DNA from: Caenicola sp034331105
GTDB lineage: Bacteria > Synergistota > Synergistia > Synergistales > Synergistaceae
Reading direction: 5' to 3'
Length of the DNA: 64,000 nucleotides
NCBI GenBank assembly: GCA_034331105.1
Contig: JAXQGB010000014.1
Location: 248,001-312,000, forward strand
The notes under the pieces are model-generated. The model was not told the origin of the DNA and did no database searches. It worked only from the letters and a program-made list of their open reading frames with translations. Made by a program: the position numbers and the translations under genes. Of the stretch, positions 7,597 through 16,425 are shown piece after piece (the first letter of the stretch is position 1; every line of letters begins with the position of its first letter).

Positions 7597-9267
7597 ATGA
7601 CACTGCGCAGAAAGACTCAGATCGCATTAGGGATCACATTGCTCCTCATACTTCTTATGCTGGACCTTACTTTTACTAATTTCCTCAGACGATCTGCCGA
7701 ACAGACAGACAGGGAAAGGATCACACTAAACCTATCAAGGGCTGTAGTATCGATCAACGCTGAGGCAAGGATACTATCAGCAATAGCATCCAATTGGGCA
7801 CATTCTGATGCGACATGGGACTACATGAACGGACGCAACCCCAATTACGCCGCCGAGACCCTCAACAGGGACGCCCTGACTGAGATCGGGATATCTTCAA
7901 TGATATTCATTGACAACGGGAACATGGTGCGTCTCTTCAAGGACTTCAGCTCCGAGGATGAGCCTTCCACCCCTGAAAGCGAGTTCCTTGCGATATTCGA
8001 CGACCCCAAGAACCAGTATCTTTTGGACTATTCGGGACCTACAGGTACAAGCGGGATAGTTTTAAAGGAAAACCAGCCCATACTTTTTACAGTAAAACCG
8101 ATCCTTACATCAGACATTCAGGGACCTCCTGCTGGCAATCTTATAGTCACCCAGACCATAAGCCCCAAGCTTATAGCAAATATATCGAGGAACCTCCACT
8201 TTAATTTTGCCATAGAACCAACGACAGAAAACGAAAAGAAGAATGCAGATAAACTTCCGCTGGTGCTGATCGAGGATCCTGCTAAGAAAGCCACAACGAT
8301 ATCCGCAAGGATGCTCGTAAAAGATCACAGCGGCACCCCCTCCTTCTGGGTCAGGGGAATAGATAAAAAAGAAGACATTGCTGCTGCAGAAAAACAGATA
8401 CAATTTCTTTTTCTGATATTTGGAGTCATTGCTGTACTGCTTTCCTTCCTTTATGACTTTTTCTTCAAACATGCATTTTCAAAAAGGATGAAGAGACTCC
8501 AGAGAGAGGTCGAAGCTATAAGGGACGAAAAAGGACATAAAGGCGTGGTTACAGTTGATTCTAAAAAAGACGAGATCAACAGCCTGCAGAGAACTTTGAG
8601 CGATGTCATGGCATACCACGATTTCAAGCAGGAACATAAAAACAAGATGGACAGCATCAGCCTTATGGTTTACGAACGTTTCGCTCAGGCAGGAAACCGC
8701 CTTTGCTACAAGACTCTTGAAGACATAGCGACTGCCTTCTCCCCGGGTGATGAAAAATTCAGAAACGCTCTTCCCCGTGCTGCAAAAATGACAGTTAATT
8801 TCTGCGAGAAACTAAAGCTGCCGGATGAGGAAAAATTCTATGCGTACCTTGGCGCCCTTTTCAGCAGGATTGGGCTTCTTGGCATATCCTTTTCGATACG
8901 GAACAAAACTACAGAATTCTCTCCCTCAGAACTGAGGGAGTATCACAAGTACCCGATAATATCCAAGGATTTCCTAGAGTCAGTGGAGCTGCTGCGCCCT
9001 GCTACGCAGATCCCCCACAGCTGGAACGAAAAATGGGACGGCACAGGATTTCCAAAGGGACTGAGCGGAAGCGCGATTCCTTTGACCGCGCGCGTCTTTG
9101 CTATTGTTGACACATGGAATGAGATGACCAGGCCGTGGCTTGGAAGAAAACTGCCGAATCAGGAAGAAGTAGAGATCAAGCTCCGTGAAATGGCTGGAAC
9201 GAAATTAGACCCCTATCTCACGGAACAGTTTATACAATTACTGCATGATGAAGGGAAAACTATCTGA
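7597..9267 (+). CDS. CHASE4 sensor with degenerate HD-GYP domain
   Basis: Membrane signalling protein (556 aa). A first TM helix (about 8-28) precedes a CHASE4-like extracytoplasmic sensor (about 35-200; the NWAHSDATWDYM motif is diagnostic). A second TM (about 268-288), a HAMP-like coiled region and a C-terminal HD-GYP-like domain follow. In that domain the expected HD pair is replaced (YLGALFSRIGLLGI where LLHDIGKIGI is expected). The HHE motif has become WNE (HSWNEKWDGTGFP), while DG.GFP and the later Asp (AIVDTW) remain. A c-di-GMP phosphodiesterase role is therefore doubtful. Six Gs end 6 nt before the ATG at 7597. The yedF start follows the stop by 1 nt. Confidence 0.75.
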   Translation: MTLRRKTQIALGITLLLILLMLDLTFTNFLRRSAEQTDRERITLNLSRAVVSINAEARILSAIASNWAHSDATWDYMNGRNPNYAAETLNRDALTEIGISSMIFIDNGNMVRLFKDFSSEDEPSTPESEFLAIFDDPKNQYLLDYSGPTGTSGIVLKENQPILFTVKPILTSDIQGPPAGNLIVTQTISPKLIANISRNLHFNFAIEPTTENEKKNADKLPLVLIEDPAKKATTISARMLVKDHSGTPSFWVRGIDKKEDIAAAEKQIQFLFLIFGVIAVLLSFLYDFFFKHAFSKRMKRLQREVEAIRDEKGHKGVVTVDSKKDEINSLQRTLSDVMAYHDFKQEHKNKMDSISLMVYERFAQAGNRLCYKTLEDIATAFSPGDEKFRNALPRAAKMTVNFCEKLKLPDEEKFYAYLGALFSRIGLLGISFSIRNKTTEFSPSELREYHKYPIISKDFLESVELLRPATQIPHSWNEKWDGTGFPKGLSGSAIPLTARVFAIVDTWNEMTRPWLGRKLPNQEEVEIKLREMAGTKLDPYLTEQFIQLLHDEGKTI

Positions 9268-9268
9268 A

Positions 9269-9847
9269 ATGAATATTGTTGACGCAAGAGGACTTGATTG
9301 TCCCAAACCCGTTATATTAACAAAAGAGACTGTTGAAAAGGGGTGCAGGTCTTTTGCAGTTTGGGTCGATAACGAAGTCGCAGCGGCGAATGTTGCAAGG
9401 TTTCTTGAAAACAGAGGTTTCATGGTCAAAAAAGCGTACGGAGAAGAATCCATCGTACTTGAAGCTAAGATCGAGTCCAAAGAGGCCGTGGGAACTCCTC
9501 AAAAGAAGGGATCAACAGGCATCATGTTCACTTCTGACAAAATTGGAGCGGAATCGAGAGGACTTGGAGAAGTCCTTATGAAATCTTACCTGGGCACCCT
9601 GGTGCAGGGCGAGAAAGCCCCCTCTGTGATCGCTTTGATGAACAGTGCCGTGAAAATGGCTGTAAGCGGATCCTCATGCCACGACTATCTTTGCGAACTA
9701 AGGGACCGTGGGACTCTCATTTTGGTCTGCGGGACATGCACGAAACATTTTGGGATCACTGAAGCCGTTTCGGTAGGAGTTATCTCCAACATGTTTGAGA
9801 TAACAGAGGCCGTCTTCGGCACAACAAAACCTATAGTGATAGGCTGA
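9269..9847 (+). CDS. yedF: Selenium-metabolism protein YedF
   Basis: Two-domain protein of 192 aa. The N-terminal TusA-like domain begins MNIVDARGLDCPKPVI and carries the single Cys of the CPxP signature. The C-terminal DsrE/DrsE-like half (about 85-192) includes a cysteine-rich segment LILVCGTCTKHF. YedF proteins co-occur with selD and selenocysteine systems, and are proposed to handle selenium or persulfide transfer. I start at the ATG at 9269, directly after the upstream stop, because this matches the family N-terminus; AGGG lies about 13 nt upstream. The class V aminotransferase gene follows after 2 nt, so the two are co-transcribed. Confidence 0.9.
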   Translation: MNIVDARGLDCPKPVILTKETVEKGCRSFAVWVDNEVAAANVARFLENRGFMVKKAYGEESIVLEAKIESKEAVGTPQKKGSTGIMFTSDKIGAESRGLGEVLMKSYLGTLVQGEKAPSVIALMNSAVKMAVSGSSCHDYLCELRDRGTLILVCGTCTKHFGITEAVSVGVISNMFEITEAVFGTTKPIVIG

Positions 9848-9849
9848 TC

Positions 9850-11010
9850 ATGTCTATATATCTTAATAATGCCGCAACCACCTGGCCCAAACCCAGTTGT
9901 GTCCCCGATGCCATCTATGACTTCATAGCAAACAGGGGGGCAAATGTCGCAAGGGGCTCGGCTTCCATGAGGGACATCCAGAGCCTTGACAATGTCTTTA
10001 CTTGCAGGCAAAAACTGGCGGAACTGCTGGGCGGTCATCAGAAATGCGACCCCAGGTTCATAACCCTCACTTCCAATATTACGGAATCGATAAACATTAT
10101 CATCAAAGGCTTCCTTAAACCAGGTATGAGAGCTGTGACCTCCTCTATGGAACACAATTCCGTACTCAGGCCTCTGAGGAGAGCCGAAAAAGAGGGTGTC
10201 GCACTTGATATCATCCAGTGCAGCCTGAAAGGATATCTGGACCCGGCACTGCTGAAAAAAAACCTTTCCGGGGGCGCGGACATCGCGATAATAAACCACT
10301 GCAGCAATGTCAGCGGATCCCTCCAAAATATTGAAGATATCGCTGAAGTGTGCAGGGCATCAAATGTCCCGCTTGTGGTCGATTGTGCCCAGACAGCAGG
10401 GATAATTGGGATCAGCGCGCAGGATCTCGGAACAGCTGCCCTGTGCTTCACAGGGCATAAGGGGCTCTTCGGCCCGCAGGGTACCGGAGGTATCGTCTGG
10501 GATCCGGAGTTCGCAAAGATATGTTCCCCCCTCTTTGAAGGAGGGACTGGAAGCCTCTCTCACGAGGAATTTCAGCCATCCCAGATGCCAGATAAATTCG
10601 AGGCAGGGACGCCGAACCTTCCGGGCATCGCAGGCCTGCTTGCATCTGTCGAGTGGATAAAAAATGAAGGAATAGACAAAATAAGAAAAAATGAAGACTA
10701 TTTGGGAAAAATGCTTGAAGAGGGACTAAGGAAGATAAACGGACTCAGGATTATCGGTCCCGGATCAGGCGATCCAAGGCTTCCGGTTTATTCCGTCAAC
10801 ATAAAGGGAATGGACAACGCAAAGCTTGCCCGTGACCTTTCCGACATCTACGGGATCGAGACGAGACCGGGGCTCCACTGTGCACCTCTTGCACACAGAA
10901 CGTTAGGGACGTTCCCTGAAGGAGCACTTAGGATATCCCCCGGCTATTTCAACACACCAGATGATATTGACCGCACTCTCTCTGCACTGACAGAGCTTGC
11001 AAAGAATTAA
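9850..11010 (+). CDS. Cysteine desulfurase/selenocysteine lyase-type class V aminotransferase
   Basis: PLP enzyme of 386 aa that mobilises sulfur or selenium from (seleno)cysteine. Conserved features include NNAATTWPKP at the N-terminus, EHNSVLRPL, the Asp of VDCAQTAG, the PLP lysine in TGHKGLFGPQGTGG, and the flexible-loop Cys in RPGLHCAPLAHR. The length and the loop are typical of the Csd-type enzymes paired with yedF. It is 2 nt downstream of yedF, making a two-gene selenium/sulfur unit. A function feeding SelD with selenide is plausible but inferred from context. Confidence 0.88.
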   Translation: MSIYLNNAATTWPKPSCVPDAIYDFIANRGANVARGSASMRDIQSLDNVFTCRQKLAELLGGHQKCDPRFITLTSNITESINIIIKGFLKPGMRAVTSSMEHNSVLRPLRRAEKEGVALDIIQCSLKGYLDPALLKKNLSGGADIAIINHCSNVSGSLQNIEDIAEVCRASNVPLVVDCAQTAGIIGISAQDLGTAALCFTGHKGLFGPQGTGGIVWDPEFAKICSPLFEGGTGSLSHEEFQPSQMPDKFEAGTPNLPGIAGLLASVEWIKNEGIDKIRKNEDYLGKMLEEGLRKINGLRIIGPGSGDPRLPVYSVNIKGMDNAKLARDLSDIYGIETRPGLHCAPLAHRTLGTFPEGALRISPGYFNTPDDIDRTLSALTELAKN

Positions 11011-11033
11011 GGTATCCAGGGAAATATTTTAGA

Positions 11034-11318
11034 TCAGCCTGATATGAATCCTTTTTCGATGAGTATCTGACGGGACTCTGCATCGGCGGGACGGAATCCT
11101 TTGCTCAGGAGATCTCTTATGTAAGTCCCGTTATAGGTGAAGCAGAAAATCATATTTGCCAGCCATAAAGTAAGGACGCTTGCAACGAACATAATCACTG
11201 CCCACTTTGCATCGCCCCGGAATATGGGGACACAAAAACCAAAAAAGAAGACTGTCCAGCTGAATCCGACTTTTGCAGTACGAAGCTGGCCTGCCTGATC
11301 CTCAAGCCTAATTATCAT
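11034..11318 (-). CDS. Small membrane protein, DUF2628-like
   Basis: A 94-aa protein with two hydrophobic helices. The first, WTVFFFGFCVPIFRGDAKWA, ends in the FRGD/KWA pattern seen in DUF2628-like proteins; the second is about residues 40-62. A short soluble tail contains KGFRPAD. GGGAG lies 6 nt before the ATG. It overlaps the end of the preceding small membrane gene by 11 nt, so the two are coupled. No catalytic motif is visible and the function is unknown. Confidence 0.6.
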   Translation of the reverse strand: MIIRLEDQAGQLRTAKVGFSWTVFFFGFCVPIFRGDAKWAVIMFVASVLTLWLANMIFCFTYNGTYIRDLLSKGFRPADAESRQILIEKGFISG

Positions 11319-11544
11319 TCTTTGCTCCCTCTCTTCTCTCTTCTTGCTCCAGGGCCATTATTGCAGCCTTTGATGTCCCCAGCCATGTAATTCCTATAAA
11401 GCAGGCCATCACAGGGAGTGAGACATATTTGAATTCAATGCCGCCCTTCATATAGACGGCAAAAAAGAGAATGAGCAGGACAACAGCTGAAGCAAGAAAT
11501 ACTTTTGACATTCTGTTGATCAATCTGGCTGTACGAAGTGTCAT
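11308..11544 (-). CDS. Small two-helix membrane protein, unknown
   Basis: A 78-aa protein starting MTLRTARLINRMSK. Two hydrophobic segments (about 14-32 and 40-58) are followed by an acidic/basic tail EQEERREGAKNDN. I prefer the ATG at 11544, preceded by GGTGG, over the longer frame from 11592, whose extra residues cover that site. It is divergent from lemA and translationally coupled to the next small membrane gene. No family is recognised. Confidence 0.55.
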   Translation of the reverse strand: MTLRTARLINRMSKVFLASAVVLLILFFAVYMKGGIEFKYVSLPVMACFIGITWLGTSKAAIMALEQEERREGAKNDN

Positions 11545-11652
11545 AACATCCACCCTTTGAGAAATATACGGAATACTGATAAATAATACCACAGGGCTGC
11601 TATAAAAAAGGTATAATTTGCATGGATCAAATTAACAGGAGGGGGATTAACA

Positions 11653-12201
11653 ATGATGATGTATTTACTGGCAGCGGCTGCAGTTTTAGGTTTATGGCTC
11701 ATGACTACTTACAACGGCCTCGTAAAGCTCCGCAACCTCATGCAGGAGGGATGGAGCGGAATAGACGTACAGCTGAAAAGACGTTCCGACCTGATACCCA
11801 ATCTCGTTGAGACAGTCAAGGGGTATGCTTCTCACGAGAAGGAAACGCTGCAGGGGGTAACTAATGCCCGTGCCGCGGTAATGCAGGCGGGAAATGATCC
11901 GGAAGCAAGGCTGCAGGCTGAAAATGCCCTGACAGGAACACTGAGGACTCTCTTTGCTGTTGCAGAAAACTATCCGGAGCTTAAGGCTAATACGAATTTC
12001 CTTGATCTTCAGCAGCAGCTGGGGACGATCGAAAATGAGATACAGATGTCCAGACGTTACTACAACGGAACTGCAAGAAACCTTAATACTGCCATCCAAC
12101 GTTTTCCTGCTGTTTTGATCGCGAGACAGTTCGGTTTTAAAGAAGCCCCATTCTTTGAGGCGGAGGAAGAGGCTAGAGATAACCCGAAGGTTTCATTTTA
12201 A
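11653..12201 (+). CDS. lemA: LemA-family protein
   Basis: LemA protein (182 aa): an N-terminal membrane helix (residues 2-19) followed by a four-helix bundle facing out of the cytoplasm. Conserved segments are TTYNGLVKLRN, WSGIDVQLKRRSDLIPNLVE, YPELKAN and QMSRRYYNGTARNLN, ending with the typical FPAVLIARQFGF. The Shine-Dalgarno AGGAGGGGG precedes three consecutive ATGs. It is the first gene of a pair with the DUF2207 protein 33 nt downstream, a combination common in many bacteria. The biochemical role is unknown; an envelope stress or trafficking role is often suggested. Confidence 0.93.
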   Translation: MMMYLLAAAAVLGLWLMTTYNGLVKLRNLMQEGWSGIDVQLKRRSDLIPNLVETVKGYASHEKETLQGVTNARAAVMQAGNDPEARLQAENALTGTLRTLFAVAENYPELKANTNFLDLQQQLGTIENEIQMSRRYYNGTARNLNTAIQRFPAVLIARQFGFKEAPFFEAEEEARDNPKVSF

Positions 12202-12234
12202 TCAGTATTTTGTGATACTTAGGGGAGGGAAAAT

Positions 12235-14148
12235 ATGAGGAACGGGAGAAACTGTCTTTTTAAAATAACTGTACTGTTATGCGCAGCTGTTTTCGTTATA
12301 TTGTCAGGGGCTAGGTCGACAGAAGCAAGAGAAACTTTCAATAGTTTCAACGCTGACATAGTAATAAATGAGAACAGCTCGATCGAAGTGACAGAAGAAA
12401 TTCTGGTCAACGTAGAGAATATCGAGATCAACAGGGGCATAATTCGATCACTTCCTGTTGAATACAGGGACGAGAAAGGCAATTCAACAGAACTCGGATT
12501 AGAAATAAAAGATATAAAGCTGGACGGGCAGGATGTCCCCTGGAGTTCAGTGAGGTCAGGCATAAACGTCGATGTAAAAATCGGTGACCCGAATAAGATC
12601 ATATCCAGGGGACTTCATACCTTTCTGATAAAATACCGGGTCGAAAGACACATAGGATTTTTTGAGGACCACGATGAACTCTACTGGAACGTAACAGGGA
12701 AAGATTTTTCTTTTCCTGTACTTGAAGCATCATGCAAAGTAGCGCTTCCCGGAAAGAGTTTCGGAGAGGGATTCAACACAATAGAGTGGTATGTGGGCCA
12801 GTACGGCGCAAAAGGTGACAACAGCAGAGCGCGCCAGGATTCCGGAAGCGTTTTCACAGTCGGGACACTTCAGCCGGGAGAGGTTTTTACTGTAGTCTAC
12901 ACCTGGCCAAAAGGACTGGTCACACCGCCACCTCCCCCTGCAAGAGACAACGAAAAAGCTCAGGGAGGGATCGCGGCAGCAACTTTCGCGTTGATCTCCG
13001 GATGGTTCTGGTTCGCCTGGAAAAAGTGGGGCAAAGATCCGGATAAAAAGACAGTGATCCCGCTTTTCTACGCACCCGATGGTACATCACCCGCATTTCT
13101 GAGGTACGTGAGGGACATGCGGCTCGATCAGACAGGTTTTACGGCTGCAATAATCGGATTGGCTGTTAAGGGCGCCATTAAGATCATGGAGGTTGAAGGA
13201 AAAGAGACCTTCTTTGGAAAAGGCAAGGGGCACTTTGTCCTATACGAGAAAGATACGGAGCCGGAAAAACTTCAGCCTGAAGAAGAGGCCCTTATGATGC
13301 AGCTTTTTCCGGGGAGCATCGACAGCGTGGAACTTGTACAGGATAACGGTGACATAATCTCCGGAGCGATGAGAAGCCTGGCAAGAAATCTCAGAAAAGC
13401 AAACTCTGCAATCTTTACCAGAAACACCGACAAGATGGTACCCGGCCTTGCTTTGTACGGAATTGGAACAGCAGCTAGCTACCCATTCAGCGGGGAGTAT
13501 CCCTTGAACACGCTTATGGCTGGGGTTTGCGGACTGCTCATAATTGCACTGGGGATGAGGCTGAGCAAAGCTGCAAATACCGGCGGCCAGAATATAAGGC
13601 AATTCCTTGGTAGAACGTTTCCTGCCATTGCGGTGGGGCTCGTAGGAGCTATTGCACTCGGAGGAGAGGGAATGTCCCCCTTTACATTTGTGTTTTTCGT
13701 CGCTTCGGCAGCCGTCATTGCTGTAATGCGTCCTCTTATGGTCTCAAGGACTCAAAAGGGCAGCAATATTTTGAGCGAGGCGGAGGGTCTTAAGCTCTAT
13801 ATGGACACAGCAGAAAAAGAGCGGCTTGAAATGTTCAACCCGCCGGAAGAGACCCCTGAGCTATTTGAAAAACTTCTTCCTTATGCGCTTGCACTTGATG
13901 TTGCAAAAACATGGGGCAACAGGTTTGAAAGTGTTTTGACAAAAGCCGGTTATAAGCCTGAATGGTATTCAGGGCCTTCACCATATCTGTTCCTGAATGG
14001 TACGGGCCTGAACAATTTCTCATCAAGCCTTGGCAGCAGCCTGGGGCAAAGCATGGCTCCGCAGTCTGCCCCAGGGACATCCTCAGGAATGGGCGGCGGC
14101 GGTTTTGCCGGAGGCGGAGGTGGCGGCGGAGGGGCAAAGGGCTGGTAA
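12235..14148 (+). CDS. DUF2207 membrane protein with Gly-rich tail
   Basis: Predicted membrane protein of 637 aa, partner of LemA. A signal peptide or first helix (about 9-28) leads into an extracytoplasmic DUF2207 beta domain (about 30-225; NAGVI-like strand ENIEINRGIIRSLP, then LHTFLIKYRV). A TM helix follows at about 245-262 and a cytoplasmic domain contains RLDQTGFTAAIIGLAVKGAI. Further TM segments lie at about 405-440 and 460-505. The C-terminus is a glycine-rich run ending AKGW, typical of the family. GGGAGGG precedes the ATG. Function is unknown. Confidence 0.88.
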   Translation: MRNGRNCLFKITVLLCAAVFVILSGARSTEARETFNSFNADIVINENSSIEVTEEILVNVENIEINRGIIRSLPVEYRDEKGNSTELGLEIKDIKLDGQDVPWSSVRSGINVDVKIGDPNKIISRGLHTFLIKYRVERHIGFFEDHDELYWNVTGKDFSFPVLEASCKVALPGKSFGEGFNTIEWYVGQYGAKGDNSRARQDSGSVFTVGTLQPGEVFTVVYTWPKGLVTPPPPPARDNEKAQGGIAAATFALISGWFWFAWKKWGKDPDKKTVIPLFYAPDGTSPAFLRYVRDMRLDQTGFTAAIIGLAVKGAIKIMEVEGKETFFGKGKGHFVLYEKDTEPEKLQPEEEALMMQLFPGSIDSVELVQDNGDIISGAMRSLARNLRKANSAIFTRNTDKMVPGLALYGIGTAASYPFSGEYPLNTLMAGVCGLLIIALGMRLSKAANTGGQNIRQFLGRTFPAIAVGLVGAIALGGEGMSPFTFVFFVASAAVIAVMRPLMVSRTQKGSNILSEAEGLKLYMDTAEKERLEMFNPPEETPELFEKLLPYALALDVAKTWGNRFESVLTKAGYKPEWYSGPSPYLFLNGTGLNNFSSSLGSSLGQSMAPQSAPGTSSGMGGGGFAGGGGGGGGAKGW

Positions 14149-14215
14149 TTCTAAGCTCTCAGTTACCTGCCGATCTTCCTGACAGCAGAATATTCATCAG
14201 CTTTTTGGTAAATTT

Positions 14216-14260
14216 AAAGAGGTGCTTTTTGAAACACAAGGTTTCAAAAAGCACCTCTTT
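14216..14260. terminator. Very long perfect hairpin between convergent genes
   Basis: The arms 14216-14235 and 14241-14260 are perfect inverted copies (20 bp) around a 5-nt loop ACAAG. The outer ends are AAAGAGGTGC and GCACCTCTTT, so either strand ends in a U-rich tail. It separates the DUF2207 gene from the convergent GH18 gene and should terminate both. Confidence 0.8.
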
Positions 14261-14285
14261 TCATTCACCCGCCGGGAGAACTTTC

Positions 14286-15731
14286 TTACCTGTTCTTTAC
14301 TACAGTCCTTATCATATCCCATACATCGGGAGTCTCGTGTCCCTTCCTCCACCCCGCTACCCCGGCAAGACGGTACTTATCAAGGATCGAGAGTTTGGTT
14401 TTAATGGAATCACTGTTTTCTACCCATACCTTGTAGGTCTTTCCCTCTGAAAGATACGAATAGAAATACTGTCCCTTGTCACTTAGCCATACCGGAGAGA
14501 GCCCTCTCTGGGAAATAATTGAATCGGACTCGGCCATAGTTAGGGTGGAGCCTTTGACTTTCACCTTCCCCTGACCTGCCGGAGTCTCCTCCCACTTTCT
14601 CATGTAAAATGGAACGCCCAATATCAACTTAGCAGGAGGCACGCCCTCTTCTATTGTTTTCTGCACTGCACGTTCGACCCATGGCATCGAAGCAACAGAA
14701 CCTGCCCTCGGAGAGGTCCTCCAATGTTCGTCATAGGCCATGAGCATAACGTAATCAACGTGTTTTGAAAGTGCCGCCCTGTCGTGGCTCCTTGATAGAT
14801 TGCTGTTTCCGGGAACGTGTACGTCTACTGAGCTGATAAGTCCCTGACCTTTGAGATAGCCGCTGAGCAGCGAGATGAAACGCACATATTTGTCCCTGTC
14901 GGCAGCATCAACATTTTCAAAGTCTACGTTTATGCCGTCAAAACCATACAGCTTCGAATAACAAAGAAGTCTTGCAATAAAAATATTTACAGCAGCTGTG
15001 TCATTGAAAAACCTGGAAGTGTTCTCTTTGCTGAAACCGTTTGAGACAAGGGGCCATATCCGGTATCCCTTTTCGCGGGCGGCCGCAACATAGGCTGCGG
15101 AAGTCCTGTTTGCCATGTTTCCGCTGCCATCGGTAAGGTTGAACCATGTCGGGGAGATGACATCGAGTCCATCAATGCGGTCTTCAGCACCAAGATCGGG
15201 ATTATCCCTTGTGATGTGTGCCCATGCAAGGGTGATCCGTTTATTTTTCAAAGCTGCCTGATCAGGCTTTTTTCTGTTCAAAGGAGTATTGACAGTGATC
15301 CTTTTGAGTTCAATACCTGCGTTTGTCTCATCTGCAGCGATCCCCGTAAGTTGATCCAGTCCTATTACGTTGAAATAAGAGGTACCCTCATTGTCCATCG
15401 AGGGGAAATAGAGGGTAATGGAGCTTCCGGCAAGCTTCTCAAGTTCCTTTATTCCAAAAACTTTTGCAGGCTCTTTAACATCAAATAGAAAACCTTTTCC
15501 GTTTGGCCCCCCCCTTAAGGACAGCCCCAAGGTGCTCAGGACATCAGCGGGCACCCAGATATCCTTACCGCGAACGATGGCCGTCCCCAGCAGATCCCTT
15601 GAGGATCCATCAGAGAAAATTACGTCAATGTACCTGTCACCGTCGTCAGCACTTGCCATGGAACTAAAGATAAGAGTAAAAAACAGGAAAGAGAGAAGGA
15701 TCGCACGATCCAAAAACTTGATATTGATCAA
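14286..15731 (-). CDS. Exported glycoside hydrolase family 18 protein
   Basis: Secreted GH18 hydrolase of 481 aa, related to peptidoglycan or chitin-type N-acetylglucosaminidases such as spore-germination YaaH/SleL. A signal peptide (about 1-28, cut near SMASADD) is followed by a copper-amine-oxidase-N-like beta domain (about 33-110). The GH18 barrel spans about 165-470. The catalytic motif DGINVDFENV carries the essential Glu, with MLMAYDEHW and GVPFYMRKW as further barrel strands. AAGGGG lies 9 nt before a TTG start. The substrate is probably cell-wall glycan. No spore genes are nearby, so a wall-remodelling role is inferred. Confidence 0.88.
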   Translation of the reverse strand: MINIKFLDRAILLSFLFFTLIFSSMASADDGDRYIDVIFSDGSSRDLLGTAIVRGKDIWVPADVLSTLGLSLRGGPNGKGFLFDVKEPAKVFGIKELEKLAGSSITLYFPSMDNEGTSYFNVIGLDQLTGIAADETNAGIELKRITVNTPLNRKKPDQAALKNKRITLAWAHITRDNPDLGAEDRIDGLDVISPTWFNLTDGSGNMANRTSAAYVAAAREKGYRIWPLVSNGFSKENTSRFFNDTAAVNIFIARLLCYSKLYGFDGINVDFENVDAADRDKYVRFISLLSGYLKGQGLISSVDVHVPGNSNLSRSHDRAALSKHVDYVMLMAYDEHWRTSPRAGSVASMPWVERAVQKTIEEGVPPAKLILGVPFYMRKWEETPAGQGKVKVKGSTLTMAESDSIISQRGLSPVWLSDKGQYFYSYLSEGKTYKVWVENSDSIKTKLSILDKYRLAGVAGWRKGHETPDVWDMIRTVVKNR

Positions 15732-15849
15732 TTCTTATAACCCCTTTCTAAACTTCTGGTATAATCTTAACCTCATTTGCTGATAAGAGATTCGGCAAAA
15801 TTGCTATATAATGCAAAGATAAAATAATCTGGGACCGGAGTGCTTTGAA

Positions 15850-16395
15850 CTGAGAAAATTATCATTGGTCACCGCAATATTCCTGATGCTTTTTTTTACA
15901 AATGAAGCTCCATGCTCTGAAGGCATGGGCATCAGCTCTGACTACTTTTTAAAGAGGATGGGATATGCCTGCGTAAAAGTTAAAAATGGGATCTCGAGCG
16001 TCACTATAGCTTCTGATATCCAGAATACAGGAAGATCCAAAAGGGTCCTCGACTGCGGCAGTAAGTTGATGCTCGTACTCACAGAATCAGATGATGAGAA
16101 AGAACTTTTGAATGTGGCCTTGATTTATCTTACAAACACATACGCGAGCGAGGACAGATCCGCTTCCATATCAAGATCCTTCGAAAACAGCCGTTTTGAG
16201 AATATCTGCAGACAGCTGATATTTTCTTTGGGCAACGACATCTCCGACTCAGAAGCAGAAAGCGCATTAAAGTCTATAGGGATACATGGCAACATGCTTG
16301 ACGGGATCCAGAGGAGCAGTTCCGTAAGGGGTTACAGGTGCATGCTGAAGCTTCAGCCGGGCGGTATGATAATGATGGTAATATCAAAGATATGA
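15850..16395 (+). CDS. Exported protein of unknown function, probable CTG start
   Basis: I do not recognise this protein (about 181 aa). With a CTG start at 15850 the N-terminus reads MRKLSLVTAIFLMLFFTNEA, a good signal peptide with a positive n-region, cut near APCSEG. GGAG ends 9 nt before that CTG. The in-frame TTG at 15865 is 24 nt from the Shine-Dalgarno and loses the positive residues. The mature part has four cysteines and ends in a hydrophobic MIMMVISKI segment. It is followed 30 nt later by the acidic TPR-like gene. A rare CTG start is inferred from the ribosome site and signal peptide together. Confidence 0.55.
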   Translation: MRKLSLVTAIFLMLFFTNEAPCSEGMGISSDYFLKRMGYACVKVKNGISSVTIASDIQNTGRSKRVLDCGSKLMLVLTESDDEKELLNVALIYLTNTYASEDRSASISRSFENSRFENICRQLIFSLGNDISDSEAESALKSIGIHGNMLDGIQRSSSVRGYRCMLKLQPGGMIMMVISKI

Positions 16396-16425
16396 TCGAT
16401 CATAAAAAACAAAAAAGGAGAATAA

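Noticed and set aside
7597..9267. Calling the sensor an active c-di-GMP phosphodiesterase
   Set aside because: The HD and HHE metal ligands are replaced.
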